A stretch of 64,000 bases of DNA, from NCBI RefSeq assembly GCF_051020765.1, contig NC_134933.1, positions 1,116,001 through 1,180,000 of the forward strand. The letters are read 5' to 3'. This document shows positions 32,600 through 43,109 of this stretch, in pieces; position 1 is the stretch's first letter, and every line of letters starts with the position of its first letter. Both the position numbers and the translations under genes were made by a program. The notes beneath the pieces are model-generated. The model made no database searches. It was not told where the DNA came from and saw only the letters and a list, made by a program, of their open reading frames with translations. This DNA comes from Lasioglossum baleicum. Its lineage: Eukaryota > Arthropoda > Insecta > Hymenoptera > Halictidae.

Positions 32600-34086
32600 A
32601 CTGACATTCGTAAAAACTGTTTTCTTAATCATTGTAAGTTTGGAGATAGTGTACCATTCTCTGTAGAATCGTTTGCTGTTTCTATTGTTCGATATTCCAT
32701 CGACTCGTTTTGTCATAAATGTATCAAATCCGCAGTCTACCGATCAGAGAGAAAATGCGACACGAGCACATCCAGTGTGGAAAACTAAAAATAAAACGAG
32801 CAGCATCATTCACCGAAAGTGCCAGTGTCAGACGAATCAGGAGTGTAACTTTTCTCGAAACGAGCACAAGGCTGATCTTCAACGTGTCGGCAGCCATTTA
32901 GTTTCAACATCGACGAGTCCCGTTTCTTCTGCAGGCTATAACTCTCTGCTTGGACCATTCTCCTGGGAATTTCCGAAGACGCATCGACCGTTTAGATAAT
33001 TAAACAGGTAGTTTGCGGTTCCAGTCGGCAACTTGTGCCAATTGCGGCCGGGGAAATGGCGTTTCGCAACACCGGAAGTCACCCTGCCGAACAGGTGACT
33101 TCACTCGCAGATTTGCGAGCCGCTATTTTCGCCAGCCGTCAATTGCCAATACAATAAACACAGACCGTTTATAATTAGCATGGCCGATAGACGCTATTTA
33201 TAGTCGCGATCATTTCTCGTTCTGAGAATCTCGCGAAAGGTTGCAACAATTCCTCGATGCGATTGCCTCGAGGTTCTTTTTCAGCCTTGCGACGACGAAT
33301 AGAAGAAAAATCGCCGATTCACGTCGCTCCGACCCCGATCGGTTCACGTGCCGGCGAATTTATGGCCGATCCGAGGACAAACAAACGATCATTCCGCCGC
33401 GCCGCGCCGCGCCCCACCCCGCCGCGCTGGGGGCGTAATCACGGAAAGCGTCGTGACCGACGATCGAGGATTTCTGGCTTGCACGCCACGATTTCTCCAA
33501 TTTGCTTGGCAAGCAGTGCTTTCGGCATGCGATCTTACCTCATCCCTCTCGGAACGCTCATTAGGAAGTAATTAACAAACAATCGCGCGGGCAAACACAC
33601 GCTCGTTTTTAATGGAGAGTGATCGTGACGACCGCGCACGATTCTGGTCATCAACAGATTCCATTCGATGATTCAAAAGGGCCCCACTCGATTGGTCTTC
33701 TCCCTGCCTCTCTCTCTCTTCGAGTTTTCGCATACTTGTTACGCAAAGCCCGGAGAAATATTTAACATTTTTCTTGTGGAAAAAATATTTTCAGAAGATG
33801 TTTTTTAGTAATTTTCAAAGAGAAAGCTACACATATGTGGAAGCTGTCCAAAGCTACAGTATATTTTTTAATGTACTTTTGAAATACATTAACTTTTTGT
33901 AAATCTGTTTGAAAGTACAAATTATATACCTACACCTTTACGGAAGTCATTACGGTAACGAGGTGGTATAAAACACGAACATTCGTCAAATACCAATTGT
34001 TTTTAATGCAATAGTATATAAGTATTACTGTGTGCGTAACAACTGGTTTTATGTAATCGCGTGTATTTTTGTGCTGATCTAACACT
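32600..34086. other. no gene seen; G+C-rich stretch at 33240-33720
   Basis: CpG-rich with (gccgc)n at 33398-33425. Three overlapping open frames at 33241-33575 come from this base composition and show no domain. The stretch could be a promoter-proximal or intronic regulatory island. Confidence 0.4.
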
Positions 34087-34766
34087 AGTCCAGTCAACGA
34101 AAAGTTGTAGAGGGAAATGGAAGGAACACAATTTTTAACTTTGGGTCTTTGTTTGGACTCGTTAGGAGGTAAACATATTAAAAGTCCCCACTCCTAGGAG
34201 GTGAGCGGAGTGCAGGCGGGCACGTAGAAGGCCCCCTTTTTCGGTTTTCCGCTTATATTTCGGAAACTATGTGTCCTAGCGATAAGGCCATTCTATACAA
34301 TATTAAAGCTGACAAAATGTGCCACAAGATTGACTGCATTCAGTTTTTCGCTATCTCGCATAGTTTCCGAGATATCCGCGCTCAAAGTTCACTAATTGTC
34401 CTGAAGCTAGTCAAGTAAGGCAAAAATTTCTTTTTCACAATTAGTCAACTTTGAGCTCGAATATCTCGGAAACTATGCGAGATAGCGAAAAACTGAATCC
34501 AATCAATCTTGTGGCACATTTTGTCAGCTTTAATTTTGTATAGAATGGTCTTATCGCTAGGACACATAGTGTCCGAGATATAAGCGGGCAACCGAAAAAG
34601 GTGACTTCTACGTGCCACCCTGTAGCCCGCTCACCTCCGAGGAGGAGCAGTAAACATACTTTTAGTATGTTTACCTCCTAACTAGTCCAAACAAAGTCCC
34701 AAAGTTAAAAATTGTGTTCCTTCCATTTCCCTCTACCCCCCCCCCCTTATAAGCATTCATTGACTA
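34087..34766. mobile_element. foldback element TAGTCCAGTCAACGAAAAG, copy 1
   Basis: Arms of about 300 bp pair, including ctatctcgcatagtttccga with its inverse and gaggtaaacatattaaaagt with the matching right part. The right terminus is altered by a C12 run at 34734-34746. A shorter copy lies at 50977-51305. Confidence 0.82.
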
Positions 34767-36470
34767 TCATGTAATCGCATGTATTTTTGCGCTGATCTCA
34801 CACTCCTTTTCGAGAAAACAGAATAAAGACAGTGATCAGTTTGCAAATACGGTGCACGCAGTAAGTAGAATCGGCGCATAGTGATCAGACACGGCAGCCA
34901 AGCCCTACTCAATTTTCTTCGAAACGAAGGGAACTGCAAGAATTTTTCTCAGCAAGAATGGAAAATATGGTGCTCAGCAGGCATTTAAATGCAATTTTCC
35001 CATTGCGAAATTCAAATTAAATACCTCAGCGCAAAAACCACGAACCAGGCTCATGTTTTAACATAAAAATCGCAAAACCACAAAACAGGCTTGAAATTAC
35101 TTATAGAAAGCAGAAAAAAAACTAAAAGGGCTTGAAATGCATAATATTAAGAGGCTACGAGGTTAAGCAAAATGACGTAAACATCACGATTTTCGTCGTC
35201 GAACTCAAAGATTGTTAAAAATTTATTTGAAGAGGTGTGTGTGTAACATTCTTGAAGAAAAGACAATTTCAATATAATAGATTTAACTCTGAAGAAAACG
35301 AGAACAGCAATAAAACCCAAGTTGACACAGCAATTGCTGATTATTTACGGGAAAAATTAAACAATTTTCGTAATCAGTAGTTACTCGGTCTAAGCACGCA
35401 GGTTTTGAATTCGTTCAGAGAACGGTTTGCAAAATGATTGCAGTGTCTTTAGCCCAGTGGGTGTGTGCCGTTGTGAGAACAATTTTACAAGACACGAACG
35501 ATCTGAACCCGTCAATGAACAGTAACTCGGTCGGAATTCCTGTTTTCAACCCTTAAAACTTGGCCCCTCGACCGTTCGTTCGGGTAATGGAGCCGCATGC
35601 ATGGTAAATGGCGTGCAGTTGCATTCGATAATTGGAGCTCGGCTTTACGTTCCTGCGAACGCGGAGCCCTTTTAGGAAAGTCGTTGCAAGGAACATTATT
35701 ATCGCGTCGCGTGGACTTGTTGCTGCGACGGACGGCTATTTCGAACCATCGCTAAAAACGGAGGTTAGGAATTGCTAAATGTGCACTTCACCTTGACGTA
35801 GGACCTCCTAATCAGCAGTGATCTCACTCGACGGTTTAAAGCTGGACGCATCCACGATTAATCAAGTGTGATGCTTAAATAAACCGCGCATCATATTCTT
35901 CGGCTTCCCATTTCATCATGTCAACCTTTTATATTCTTTCATACTTCTAATACCATATTAGATCTATTTTGTGGAGGCTTTCGTAAGCAGTACTGAAGAC
36001 TTCTTTTTAGTCAAATTGAAACAGAAGTAAGATAGAGATAGATATTTTTGGACACTTATGTTTACAGTATTTTATTTAGATTTATAAATTGATTTTCTCG
36101 GGTTCGTAAAACCTGAAACAATTTATCCTTCGTGCACCACTGTGATCATTCGATGTCAGCTAAAATAAAATCATATTTTTCCAGTATGAACATTTAAGCA
36201 GCAGCCTTTTAATAGAATTTTATTTAGATTCGTCGGTCAATAAGGTCACAAGGAAATTATTAAAAATGAATCGGCTCGGTGAACGATGTATGCATACATA
36301 TGTATTTCATGCACCAGAGTGGCCAAACTCGTCCAAACATGAATCAATATTCTCCAGAACCATGTAAATTGCAACTGCAACAGAATATTATTCATTACTT
36401 TGTCTAGCAATTTCATTTCATACGGTTTTTCCCTTGATTAGACGTCAACTTGAATTGCATTCGTGAAATA
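34767..36470. other. no gene seen
   Basis: Unassigned intergenic or intronic sequence. The short open frame at 34757-34939 (-) is not supported. Confidence 0.45.
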
Positions 36471-36474
36471 TTAA

Positions 36475-36644
36475 CACTAAACCTACCGAGGCTTAAAAGT
36501 AACTGGTACATGTTCCCTTATAAAAATCACAAGCACTATTAAAGATATACAATGGTTTCTTATGAAATCAGTTTTATTATTTCTCTAATTGTAAAATAAA
36601 AAACCTGGAACTAATCATCTTGACCGGTGTTGGTAGGTTTAGTT
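36475..36644. mobile_element. 170-bp TTAA-flanked miniature element
   Basis: TTAA at 36471-36474 and 36645-36648 with inverted termini CACTAAACCTACCGAGG and ggtaggtttagtt. piggyBac-like target. No coding sequence. Confidence 0.78.
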
Positions 36645-36648
36645 TTAA

Positions 36649-37082
36649 ATGCACCGATCCTCCAAGTGCACAAAAATTACCGACCGTCATCTTCCAGTCG
36701 GCAGATCATTAAAACATTGAGTTGTTATGCTAATGCTCTGTGCGTCGCCAAGTTGTTTCTCTCTCGCTCGTTCAATAAATCAATTCTCTTATCGCGCGAC
36801 AAATGTCAAGGTTGCGTTCCCTTATCATCGAACACTCCCCACTCGTTTCGTTTAATGCCTATCTATAGGTACCCCGCGAAATCAAATCAAAATAGGAATC
36901 CTCTAACCTTCAATTTAAGCAGCTACGTACACCTTGAAACGTGAAAAATACGGTTAAATAAAACAATTTTTATTCCTTGATAAATTATTTTTATCATATT
37001 CGTATTTCATATTATTTATCATATTTTGATCATAATGTGTATACCTTGTACATACGAAGTATGTCCAAAAAAAAATATATAA
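36649..37082. other. no gene seen
   Basis: An open frame of 105 codons at 36627-36944 (+) starts from a non-ATG codon inside the TTAA element and has no domain. Confidence 0.45.
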
Positions 37083-37948
37083 AAAAACTTTTTAAAAACA
37101 ACGCTTATATTAAAGTGCACTAAAAAGGAGAAAATAATTTTTTTTAGACATTAGCGACAATAAATAAAAGCGTGGAGCGCTAAAATATATTGACGCAATC
37201 TTCGTGGGCGCTCCACGCTTTTATTTATTGTCGCTAATGTCTAAAAAAATTATTTTCTCCTTTTTAGTGCACTTTAATAGAAGCGTGGTTTTTAAAAAGT
37301 TTTTTTATATATTTTTTTATTTTCTACTTTTTAATCTTTACATATCTTGTATTCGATTTTAATTACCACTTCACCTGTAAATTCAACCATCTTTTGTAAA
37401 AGGAAAAATATTGTGTTATGGCGGCTGCAAATCGAAGTTTCCATTCTGTAGGATCATTAGTTCAGGCGCTATTGCAGTGTTTTTGACAGGTAAGGGCGTC
37501 GCCATATTGGTTTGTAGTGACGACTGCGAGCCGCTTACCGAGCAGAATCGCCTGTCCTGGTCGCCCTCCACCCCGTCCTAATCCTAACCAACTCAGTAAG
37601 TAAACTGAGCTCCTTCTATGCGAAGTGGGCCAGTGGAGTGGGGATGAGTCGGAGTGGGAACATGTAGTGGAGTAGGTAAGGCGCTTGCGCGCGGAGTGGG
37701 GATCGCTGGCCGCGATGACGTACTACCGAGCGTCGCGCGGAGAGGTGTAATGGTTAAATTTTTAATAGTTTATATCTCCTAAACGCATAGTTTTTTTTAA
37801 AATTTGTTTTTTAATATTGCATTGTCACCCAGTTCTGAGCTATGTTTAAAGTTTCAAGTCTCTAGCTCATCGGGAAGTGGTTTAAAATTCGATTACAAGA
37901 TTTGACGCATACAACAACAACGACACGGCAAGCTAATATAAGCGTGGT
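37083..37948. mobile_element. composite element: 224-bp foldback plus 640-bp body, copy 1
   Basis: 37083-37306 is a foldback (gacattagcgacaataaata with its inverse, around gcgtggagcgc / gcgctccacgc). The body that follows ends in aatataagcgtgg, the same motif that ends the foldback arms. The whole unit recurs at 62218-63129. The body includes tgcagtgtttttgacaggta and gccatattggtt, also found in the foldback at 38358-39222. Confidence 0.82.
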
Positions 37949-38357
37949 AAAAATAAAAATAAAGAGAATTTTGTAATTCCGCGGGTTCTATTAGTCCGAT
38001 TCACGTCATGTTTTTTTGTTGTGTTGGTAAACATGTCTGGAAAGTGTCTGTACATTGGTTGTCGCATTCGATGTTTAGTTTACTGTCAGCTTTCGAGAAA
38101 GTTACATTTGTTTTGGTACGATCAGCGATTGTTCGTGGCGAAACAATTCATAGTTTCTGCACCACGACAATGCACCTGCTCACACTTCATAGCTTGTTCG
38201 TGACTTTTTGGCCAAAACCAACACTAATAATGCTTCATCCTCCATATTCACCGTGTGACTCTCTTTTTTTCCCACAAAATAAAGAAAACTTTAAAGGGAC
38301 GCCGTTTTTCAAGCATAGACGAGATTAAAAGCGGATCGCTGATAGAGCTAAAAGTTA

Positions 38358-39222
38358 GGCTGCTCTTTACTTTACCGGACTCAAAATTTGTGCCTTCTAT
38401 AAATTATGATGTGTATTTGGTATGTAATCCAGTAGATTTGTACCCGGGGCGGCTAAAGACCGAAGTTTCGATCCTGTAGGATCAATGGTTCAGGACAGGC
38501 ATGCACAGGTGGACGATTTGGGAGCAGGAGCAATCGACCCTGCTCCTGAGCAGGGTCGGAGCAGTGACCTTGCTCGGACGTATGGAAGGGGAACCTACCA
38601 ATTGTAAACGGAGCACGAGAGAAGACGAGAAGAAGAGCGTATGAGAGTGGGGGCGGCGTCTACGTTGTTGTAGTCTGACCACTCCGGCGCGCTCTCCACT
38701 TCCCCACGCCCCTCCCACTCGTCTTCTCTCGTGCTCTGTTTACAAGTCACGCTTAGTGAGTTCCCCTTCCATACGTCCGATCTGCTCTGAGAGCATACGG
38801 GGAGCAACTTGGGAGCACGCGGGAGCTGCTCTGAGAGCAAAGAGCTGTGCATGCCTGGTTCAGGAGTTATGCTTGCTTAAAGTTGAGCAATCTGCAGTGT
38901 TTTTGACAGGCAGTTTTTAACGAGCAAAACCGCCGGTCCTTGCCGCCCCCCGACCTAATGACCAACCAACTCATTAATTATTCTGCTCGGTAAACGGCGC
39001 GCGACCGTCACTAAAAACCAATATGGCGGCGCCCTTACCTGTCAAAAACACTGCAGATTGCTCAACTTTAAGCAAGCATAACTCCTGAACCATTGATCCT
39101 ACAGGATCGAAACTTCGATCTGCAGCCGCCCCGGGCACAAATCTACTGGATTACATACCAAATACAACATAATTTATAGCAGGAGAGTACAAATTTTGAG
39201 TCCGGTACAGTAAAGTTTATCC
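38358..39222. mobile_element. 865-bp foldback in the mariner relic, 8-bp duplication AAAAGTTA
   Basis: AAAAGTTA stands on both sides (38350-38357, 39223-39230). Termini GGCTGCTCTTTACTTTACCG and, inverted, GGATAAACTTTACTGTACCG pair imperfectly; inner arms pair well (ccggactcaaaatttgt; aaattatgatgtgtatttgg; tgcttaaagttgagcaatct). The left arm is interrupted by the element at 38496-38857. A half copy of the right arm lies at about 45680-45845. Confidence 0.82.
38496..38857. mobile_element. 362-bp hAT-type miniature element with 8-bp duplication GTTCAGGA
   Basis: Termini CAGGCATGCACAG and CTGTGCATGCCTG, with GTTCAGGA on both sides (38488-38495, 38858-38865). The interior has extended inner inverted repeats (ggaaggggaac / gttccccttcc; gcacgagagaagacgag / ctcgtcttctctcgtgc). 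No coding sequence; open frames here are shadows of the palindrome. Confidence 0.9.
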
Positions 39223-39304
39223 AAAAGTTATCCTAAAGATCGAGTTGTAAAAGCGTTTCGGAGATTGGAAGAAGCGCTGGCATAAGTGTGTACTACCTAA
39301 TGGC

Positions 39305-39500
39305 AGAGTTGGGCAAAAATTTAATTAACTATTGACGATTAAATTTCTACTTCAATCGTTAATCGCAATTAACAATTAATCTCCTAGTTTAGTCGTTAAT
39401 TGCGGTTAACGATTACATTTATACTTTAGTCGTTAATTGCGATTAACGATTACATTCATTTCAATTGTAATCGTCAATCGGATAATTGAATAATGATTAA
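39305..39500. repeat. tandem repeat of a palindromic TTAATCG motif
   Basis: Four variants of cgttaattgcgattaacgat spaced about 42 bp apart, beginning after ggcagagttgggcaaaaatt. Each motif is nearly self-complementary (cgttaat/attaacg). Confidence 0.75.
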
Positions 39501-39981
39501 CTGCTGAAAGGGTATAGCCGGATAAGGCAGTCAAAAATGCCCTTGAACAGAATTTTATCGACGATGTGCCATTCGATAGAGCACCAAAAAAAAACATACT
39601 GTGCAAAATTTCAACCCTGTATCTCGATCGGGAGGGTAGTTATGGGGTAAAATCTAAAAATCAGTTTTTGGCCTATTTTCCCTAGTTAATGACGTTTAGA
39701 AATTCTGAAAAAAGTCTGACACATGTCAAGAACCCAAATACGTACTTTGCAATTAGTTTCAGATTTTTAAAATGGAAATCCTGCTTGTAAAAAATCAAAA
39801 ACCTCAAAAAAAAAAAAATGCAGATTTCACATGGAAGTTCTCGAGTGTCCACTTTTATATTTTTACAGTAGCAGTATATTGTTATAAGTATTGTTCATGA
39901 ATTTTTTCAGATTTTTCGGTTTGGTGCGCCGTTGTTAAAAAAAATAAAAACCGATTTTTTCGACGTTTTTCCGCGAAGAAC
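39501..39981. other. no gene seen
   Basis: AT-rich sequence with an A13 run. Nothing recognised. Confidence 0.5.
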
Positions 39982-40165
39982 TAACAAGGAGACCCCGCGT
40001 ATCGAGACACCCAGATCTGAACGAAATTTTGTGTGAACATAGCTTAGACACCCTCATGAACTATCCCATTGGCTTTCTCTTGAATGGGCACCCGTTTTCG
40101 AGATAATCGATATTGAAATGCGACATGTAAGTTATATTCAATGAGTGAAAGCCTCTTGTCACAGC

Positions 40166-40243
40166 GGTCCGCGGCCGAGTGGGTTGAGCGAATGTCTACC
40201 ACGAGGTTGATCGGGGTTCAAGTCCCGTGTCGGCATTTTTTTT
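40166..40243 (+). other. tRNA-like Pol III unit, left arm
   Basis: gcggccgagtgggttgagcg fits an A box; GGTTCAAGTCC fits a B box 33 bp later with a pairing gggg/ccc T arm. Then ggca is followed by T8, a Pol III terminator. The predicted 7-bp acceptor stem does not form, so this is tRNA-derived and not a working tRNA. Confidence 0.62.
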
Positions 40244-41204
40244 AAAATATTTTTTTCACTTTTTTTTTATTTTTCTACGTTCTACACATTATTTCTAATA
40301 TAATAAATAACAAGTAATCTAGTTTTACGATAGACAAGATATATGTTTGATAAAAATCTAACATATTCGTTGTGGTAAGTATTATAACGCAAATTATTTT
40401 TGATGTGTTGAGGCCTTTAGCCAAAATACGAAGACTCTAATAAATTATCATAAAACAGTATCTTTTCAACTTCAGTATTTTTAAGTAATCGCCCTGTAGC
40501 GGCCATCGGCACGCACAATGAAACATTTGGCGTGCAAATGGTCGGGACGGTTTGCGAGGCAAGCAGCAATAAAGCTATTTTTGAGCCGTTTTTAATGCGT
40601 ACAGTTTATTGTTAGATGTTGTAGACCAGACCTGGGCGAGGATGGCCCGAAAAACACATGTTGCTCTACTACTTTGGGACTGTCTTACCGAGCAAGAGTA
40701 GGAGAGAAACAGCAACATGTGTTTATCAGGCCACCGACGGCCAGGTGAAGGGATAAAAGAACGGAAAAGAAATGATAAAAAAAATATAAAAGATAAAAAA
40801 AATATTATAATTATATAATATTATATTCATTTACGCCAACGTGAACGAGGTAGCGTTTCCGGAAGATTTAGAAAAAGAAAAGTGCAACTGCAACGAAAGT
40901 GCAACAGTATTTGTGCGGTGTTCGTGGTTGCAGAATATACTTACGTTTCGGGTGCTTTTTCGACGCCCATCACCCCACTACGTGCTGGCGGGAATCGTGG
41001 TGTTAATATATTTAATTTCTTGCTTATTTGTTGTAAACTTATTTTACATTATTGCAAAAACTTCGAAAAAGAAACAAAAAAATTTCCCCGCGCGGAAACA
41101 TATATCTTGTCTATCGTAAAACTAGATTACTTGTCATTTATTATATTAGAAATAATGTTTAGAACGTAGAAAAATAAAAAAAAAGTGAAAAAAATATTTT
41201 TAAA

Positions 41205-41278
41205 AAAATGCCGACACGGGAGCGAACCCCGACCAACCTCGTGGTAGACATTCGCTCAACCCACTCGGCCACGGACCT
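41205..41278 (-). other. tRNA-like Pol III unit, right arm
   Basis: Mirror copy of 40166-40243, with a few substitutions: gagcgaacccc here alters the B box to GGTTCGCTCC-like, and ggccacggacc alters the leader. The left copy is the better conserved of the two. Confidence 0.58.
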
Positions 41279-41461
41279 TTGTGACAAGAGGTTTTCACTC
41301 ATTGAATATAACTTACATGTCGCATTTCAATATCGATTATCTCGAAAACGGCTGCCCATTCAAGAGAAAGCCAATGGGATAGTTCATGAGGATGTCTAAG
41401 CTATGTTCACACAAAATTTCGTTCAGATCTGGGTGTCTCGATACGCGGGGTCTCCTTGTAA

Positions 41462-43107
41462 GCTAAACTTAAAATTGTTACGTTTTCTATTTATTCTGTA
41501 AGTCTATCAGGCTCTGATAAACCTTGAGCATTCTACAGAAGTAATTAAAAAATGAAATCAACTTAATTAATATTTCTACAGTATAATCATTACATCTAGA
41601 AATATAAATCACGTTTCCAACAATTCAGTTGGCTCAGTGCGTTAGGCGTTCGATTACTATTTTTAAGAGGACCAACATTCATGTAGACGAATAACTAAAA
41701 CTTTTTCCAAAAAGTGAAAATTCTCGTTATTTTTTGAACGTGCACACCTCTTATCTTGAAGTGGATTCGCAGCAACATTTTTACCGTGCGTTTCATTTGT
41801 AAGTCTTTCTTTTGAAACAAGGATAATTGGGGGATTTCCACGAAATTCGCGACGAATAGGTTAAAATTACGCTCGTAAAGCTTTCGTGGCCAGGACAGAG
41901 GTTCCAATTCTCTTGATCTTCGCTCGCTCGCGTCCCCGCCTGTGATCATGCTAAAAACACACACCGACTCGTAAATATAGTGAAACGCGGCCCCGATAAA
42001 AAAAACCCAGCAGAAATACACGGTTGATGAACCAAAGGAAATCGTAGATTCGTCGCGGATATCGCTTTCCTGCGAATTCGATATCCTTGACAAACGGTGG
42101 CAGCGCGGCGGCTACTGTTGCTTTCCTGGCGTGTATTGAACTCGTTTCGCTGGCTTGCAATTACCATTTCCGCGATTTTCTCGCGTTAGGACCCGGCAAA
42201 AATGAACTCGGAATCTAGGTGAACGAATTTCCATTTTGGACAATTTTTTCGAGCAAACTCTTCTTCTGTGAACGAACCCAGTTATCAACCGATAGGACTA
42301 TGAGAAATCACAGAGAATAATGTATTGTTTTTGAATAAATTGAGGATTTTATCATGTGATGGGAGTGAATAGATCAAAAATTGTTAAAGACTTCACAAAA
42401 TTATTGAAAGAGAAAATGCACTTTCATTCAACTCTTGTTTCATATAATTTCTCATAATTTTTTAATTAATTCGATAACACAATCTAATAAGAATTGAACT
42501 AAATCCGATCTCATTATTTTTGTAAAACAAGCAACTCTGTAGGCTAAGTTTCCATTTCGTTGTTTCCATTTTGTTTGTTGTGGATTGATTTTTCTTTAGC
42601 ACATAGAACGTGTATCGAGCATAGTGAGTTCATCAACGGGAACTTGTCCCACTTCGACGAACGCCCCTTCCTTTCCGCGGGTTCGGCTTTCGACATCGCA
42701 TACGAAAGCGCTAAAAATACGAATTTATACAACCGTCCGCCTTATGCGTGTACCTCTTTTCTGAAGGAAAACGTCCAGGGAGACGGAGGAGGAGGAGGGT
42801 AAAAGCCGGGATAATTTTAAATGTCAGTGGTGATCGCTTCGGGAAAAAACGGGGAAAGATCTCGAAAGAAGAGAGCTACGCTCGTGGATTATTACGCGAG
42901 AAGCCACGTGCGCAGAGTCACTGCTCGAAGTTGCGTCAATTGTTTCTTCAGATTCTTTTCTCACTTCTTTTTTTTCACCGAATGTTTCAACAATATGAAT
43001 GCACATAGATTAAACGTACCTATTAATGCGGGTAAACGTTTTACTGCGGCATTTTTTCCCACTGAAATTAAAATACGTAAAAATAAATGTTTTGCCCTGA
43101 ATAAATA
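41462..43107. other. no gene seen
   Basis: Open frames at 41695-42093 (-), 42560-42802 (+) and 42821-43168 (+) have no recognisable domain and overlap each other. A ggaggaggagg run lies at 42785-42799. A short A-box-like ttggctcagtgcgttaggcg at 41628 lacks a convincing B box. Confidence 0.45.
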
Positions 43108-43109
43108 TA

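Larger units (their letters stand above)
37960..39300 (+). pseudogene. mariner transposase relic (SETMAR-like), split by a foldback
   Basis: Several frames together spell mariner landmarks: LHHDNAPAHTS at about 38157 (second catalytic D), the third region around HPPYSP and CDSLFF at about 38235-38265, and KKTLKGRRFSSIDEIKSGSL at about 38285-38345. After the foldback insertion it continues as DWKKRWHKCVLPNG at about 39258-39300. In intact mariners this is a roughly 345-aa DD34D transposase. Here frameshifts are frequent, the N-terminal half is not recognisable, and an 865-bp foldback lies between residues, so it is inactive. Confidence 0.78.
39985..41458. mobile_element. 1.47-kb foldback with a tRNA-like unit in each arm, TAA duplication
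   Basis: Termini CAAGGAGACCCCGCGTATCG and the inverse are flanked by TAA (39982-39984, 41459-41461). Arms of about 355 bp (39985-40340 and 41100-41458) pair. Both contain the same tRNA-like sequence, followed outward-to-inward by a T-rich run. The 760-bp centre includes aacacatgttgct / agcaacatgtgtt at 40652-40726 and incidental open frames. A 3-bp TAA target would fit the Harbinger group, but the termini do not otherwise identify it. Confidence 0.82.

Noticed and set aside
33241..33575. Three overlapping open frames in the G+C-rich stretch
   Set aside because: High G+C lowers stop frequency; none shows a domain.
36627..36944. 105-aa frame
   Set aside because: Starts at a non-ATG codon within a TTAA element terminus and has no domain.
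41620..41670. A-box-like sequence, possible tRNA or SINE head
   Set aside because: No B box at the right spacing and no terminator.
41695..42093. 132-aa minus-strand frame
   Set aside because: Overlaps two other frames of similar length; no signal, domain or repeat support.
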